From Anaeromyxobacter diazotrophicus (GTDB lineage Bacteria > Myxococcota > Myxococcia > Myxococcales > Anaeromyxobacteraceae), in assembly GCF_013340205.1 (NCBI RefSeq), contig NZ_BJTG01000001.1:434001-498000 (forward strand): a stretch of 64,000 nucleotides of DNA, in the 5' to 3' direction. The notes below the pieces were generated by a model. It was not told the DNA's origin and ran no database searches. It saw only the letters and a program-made list of their open reading frames with translations. Positions 61,647 through 64,000 of the stretch are shown here, piece by piece (position 1 is the stretch's first letter; every line of letters begins with the position of its first letter). A program made the translations under genes and the position numbers.

Positions 61647-62669
61647 CTCTCGACCGCGGTGGTGGGCGCCTCCGGCTACGCCGGCCTCGAGCTGACCCGC
61701 TACCTGGCGCGCCACCCGCGGCTCCGGCCGGTGGCGCTGTACTCCGACCGCTGGTCCGGCGAGACCGCCGGCGCCCGCCTGCCGCTCGGCGGGGCGGCGG
61801 CGGCGCTCCGCTACCTCCCGCTCGGCGAGGCGGCCCAGGCCGAGGCCGAGGTCGCCTTCCTGGCCACGCCGGCCGAGGTCTCGCTGGCGCTCGCGCCCCA
61901 GCTGCTGGCCCGCGGGCTGCGCGTGGTGGACCTCTCCGGCGCCTTCCGGCTCGCGGACCCCGGGCTCTACCCCGGCTGGTACGGCTTCACCCACGCGGCG
62001 CCGGAGCTGCTGGCCGAGGCGCGCTACGGGCTCCCCGAGCTCGGCCGCGCGGCGCTCCCGGGCGCGCGCCTGGTCGCGAACCCCGGCTGCTACGCCACCG
62101 CCATCGCGCTCGCGCTGGCGCCGCTCCTGCGCTCCGGCCTCGTCCTGGCGGAGGGCGTCGCGGTCGCCGCCATGAGCGGCGTCACCGGCGCCGGCCGCAA
62201 GGCGAGCGAGGACTACAGCTTCTGCGAGGTGGACGAGGACCTGCGCGCCTACCGCCTCGGGCGCCACCAGCACGTGCCCGAGATCGAGCAGACGGTGGCC
62301 CGCTTCGCCGGCCGCTGCGGGCCCATCTCCTTCACGCCCCACCTCGTGCCGATCCGGCGCGGCATCCTCGCGAGCTGCACGCTCCGGCTCGCGCCCGGCG
62401 CCGAGCCGGCCGCGCTCGCCCGCGCCTACGACGTCTACGCCGGCGAGCCGTTCCTGCGCGTGCTGCCCGCCGACAAGGTGGCGGTGAAGGACGTGGCGCG
62501 GACGAACCGGGTGCACCTCGGGGTGGCGGTGGACGCCCGGGCCGGGGTGGCGGTGGCGGTCTCCGCCATCGACAACCTGGTGAAGGGCGCCGCCGGGCAG
62601 GCCGTGCAGGCGCTCAACGCGGTCATGGGCTGGGACGAGGCGCTCGGCCTCGACCTCCTGGGAGGCTAG
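61638..62669 (+). CDS. argC: N-acetyl-gamma-glutamyl-phosphate reductase
   Basis: A 343-residue NADPH enzyme, third step of arginine synthesis. It has the dinucleotide site VVGASGYAGLELTRYL, VVDLSGAFRLAD, the catalytic-Cys loop ANPGCYATAIALALAPL, and the late FTPHLVPIRRGI. The ATG at 61638 leaves the first strand intact. The next gene, argJ, starts one base after its stop with GGAGG in the argC end. Confidence 0.95.
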   Translation: MHELSTAVVGASGYAGLELTRYLARHPRLRPVALYSDRWSGETAGARLPLGGAAAALRYLPLGEAAQAEAEVAFLATPAEVSLALAPQLLARGLRVVDLSGAFRLADPGLYPGWYGFTHAAPELLAEARYGLPELGRAALPGARLVANPGCYATAIALALAPLLRSGLVLAEGVAVAAMSGVTGAGRKASEDYSFCEVDEDLRAYRLGRHQHVPEIEQTVARFAGRCGPISFTPHLVPIRRGILASCTLRLAPGAEPAALARAYDVYAGEPFLRVLPADKVAVKDVARTNRVHLGVAVDARAGVAVAVSAIDNLVKGAAGQAVQALNAVMGWDEALGLDLLGG

Positions 62670-62670
62670 C

Positions 62671-64000
62671 GTGAAGATCCCGAAGGGCTTCCGCTTCGCC
62701 GGCGCGGCCGCCGGGCTGAAGCCGCAGCGGCGCGACGTGGCGCTCGTCGTCTCCGACGTGCCGGCCGCGGCCGCCGGCGTCTTCACCCGGAACCGCGCCG
62801 CGGCCGCGCCGGTGCTGGACGCCCGCCCGCGCGTGCCGGCCGAGGGCATGCGGGCGGTGCTCGCCAACTCCGGCAACGCCAACGCCCTCACCGGCCCGGG
62901 CGGCCTCGACGACGTGAGCGTGCTGCGCAGCGCGGTCGCCGACGCGCTCGGCATCCAGAAGCGCGCGGTGCTCACCGCCTCCACCGGCGTCATCGGGCAG
63001 CGGCTGCCGGCCATGAAGATCCTGGCCGCGCTGCCGGGGCTGGTGGACGGGCTGGGCGACCACGCCGAGCTGGCGGCCGAGGCCATCATCACCACCGACA
63101 CCCGCGCCAAGATGACCGCCCGCGAGGTGGTGCTGGGCGGGAAGGCCGCCACCGTGAGCGCCATCTGCAAGGGCTCCGGGATGGTGGCGCCGCAGCTCGC
63201 CACCGTCATGTGCCTCGTCGTCACCGACGCGGCGGTGACGCCGCGCGCGCTGCAGGAGCTGCTCGCCCGCGCGGTGACGAAGACCTTCAACATGGTGAAC
63301 GTCGACGGCGACATGTCGACCAACGACACCGTGCTGGCGCTCGCCAACGGCCTCGCCGGCAACCCGCGCATCGCCGACCCCGGCCCCGACCTCGACGTGC
63401 TGGAGGCGGCGGTCACCGACCTGTGCGGGGAGCTGGCGCGCGCGGTGGCGGCCGACGGCGAGGGCGCCACCCGCATGGTGGAGGTGGTGGTCACCGGCGC
63501 CCCCTCCGAGGAGGCGGCCCGCGACTGCGCCACCTCCATCGCCGGCTCGCCGCTCGTCAAGGCGGCGCTCTTCGGCGCCGATCCGAACTGGGGCCGGGTG
63601 CTCGCCACCGTCGGCGCGCGCGCCGGATCGCGCGGCTGGCCCATCGACCCGTACCGCGCCCGGGTGGCGCTGCAGGGCGTCACCGTCTTCGACAAGGGCG
63701 CGCCAGTCGAGTTCGAGCGCGAGGCGCTCAAGGCGCGCCTGCGCGAGACGCGCGTCGACCTCGCCGTCGCGCTCGCCGACGGCGAGGCGAGCGCCACCGC
63801 CTGGGGCTGCGACCTCTCCTACGACTACGTCCGCATCAACGCCGACTACAGCTCGATGATCGTCCAGAAGCCGGACGGCATGCTGGCGAAGGAGGAGCGG
63901 GTCGCGAACTACAGCCCCGCCTTCAAGCGCACCCTGCTGGTCGAGGCGCTCAAGTACATCTCCGCCTTCTCCGGCCAGATCGCGGTGGTGAAGTACGGCG
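62671..64000 (+). CDS. argJ: ArgJ-ArgB fusion: ornithine acetyltransferase plus start of acetylglutamate kinase (cut by window end)
   Basis: The first 390 residues are a full ArgJ: VFTRNRAAAAPV, NSGNANALTG, the autocleavage site KGSGMVAPQLATVM (Thr as new N-terminus), GDMSTNDTVLAL, and GADPNWGRVLATVG. ArgJ normally ends at the sequence seen here as RINADYSS. Instead the frame runs on without a stop through a short linker into YSPAFKRTLLVEALKYISAFSGQIAVVKYG, the typical N-terminus of ArgB. The window ends inside this second domain. The GTG start at 62671 follows GGAGG. The chain would carry steps 1/5 and 2 of arginine synthesis. Confidence 0.9.
   Translation, partial: MKIPKGFRFAGAAAGLKPQRRDVALVVSDVPAAAAGVFTRNRAAAAPVLDARPRVPAEGMRAVLANSGNANALTGPGGLDDVSVLRSAVADALGIQKRAVLTASTGVIGQRLPAMKILAALPGLVDGLGDHAELAAEAIITTDTRAKMTAREVVLGGKAATVSAICKGSGMVAPQLATVMCLVVTDAAVTPRALQELLARAVTKTFNMVNVDGDMSTNDTVLALANGLAGNPRIADPGPDLDVLEAAVTDLCGELARAVAADGEGATRMVEVVVTGAPSEEAARDCATSIAGSPLVKAALFGADPNWGRVLATVGARAGSRGWPIDPYRARVALQGVTVFDKGAPVEFEREALKARLRETRVDLAVALADGEASATAWGCDLSYDYVRINADYSSMIVQKPDGMLAKEERVANYSPAFKRTLLVEALKYISAFSGQIAVVKYG

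Overview
The window is uniformly very GC-rich, tightly packed DNA whose gene content and order point to a Myxococcota bacterium, most likely Anaeromyxobacter or a relative. That taxonomic call is an inference: a pilA-pilG/H/I-pilD neighbourhood, a pilB-pilT-pilC-pilS-pilR run, and a chemosensory cluster with the gene order of the Myxococcus xanthus Frz system all lie in one 32 kb stretch. I see no insertion sequences, phage genes, CRISPR arrays or rRNA, and no gap between genes exceeds 300 bases.

Layout. (1) 0-13 kb: envelope glycan genes: a histidine kinase, a glycosyltransferase-methyltransferase fusion, a flippase-like membrane protein, an FkbM methyltransferase, a GT4 enzyme, a polyprenol-phosphate glycosyltransferase, two large GT39-like membrane proteins, and an STT3/PglB-type oligosaccharyltransferase. 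The oligosaccharyltransferase is last in an operon with the prepilin peptidase and the pilus-associated ABC ATPase. (2) 13-26 kb: type IV pilus structure: pilD, pilH, a sigma-54-driven pilA, pilG, pilI, then a minor-pilin operon (fimT-pilV-pilW-pilX-pilY1) ending in a 1778-residue, sequon-rich and cysteine-repeat-bearing PilY1. (3) 26-44 kb: an 18 kb run on the minus strand holding Frz-like frzA-frzB-frzCD-frzE-frzG-frzF, a nucleoside salvage block (pdp, punA, a PilZ protein, cdd), ribF, and the pilus motor and regulator genes pilB-pilT-pilC-pilS-pilR. A two-receiver FrzZ-like output protein is divergent from frzA. (4) 45-50 kb: a lipoprotein with a lamin-tail-like domain, a helical secreted protein, and an HscA-type Hsp70. 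(5) 49-58 kb: a cobalt/nickel ECF importer (cbiMQO), an HpnR-like hopanoid C-3 methylase, a TonB-dependent receptor, and hscB-iscU-iscS. (6) 58-64 kb: a DsbD-like reductase, a small outer-membrane-like protein, an HDOD protein, tRNA-Leu(CAG), argC, and an ArgJ-ArgB fusion cut by the window end.

How the genes fit together. Regions 2 and 3 carry the whole chain for pilus-driven motility: chemosensing (Frz) to motor (PilB/T/C) to fibre (PilA, minor pilins, PilY1), plus the PilS/PilR regulators that probably drive the sigma-54 pilA promoter found here. Region 1 could supply the lipid-linked glycan and the transferase for N-glycosylation of exported pilus proteins; PilY1, with at least fifteen N-X-S/T sites, is the best visible candidate. 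In region 5 a matching palindrome lies upstream of both the metal importer and the TonB receptor, suggesting one metal-responsive regulon that now separates hscB from hscA.
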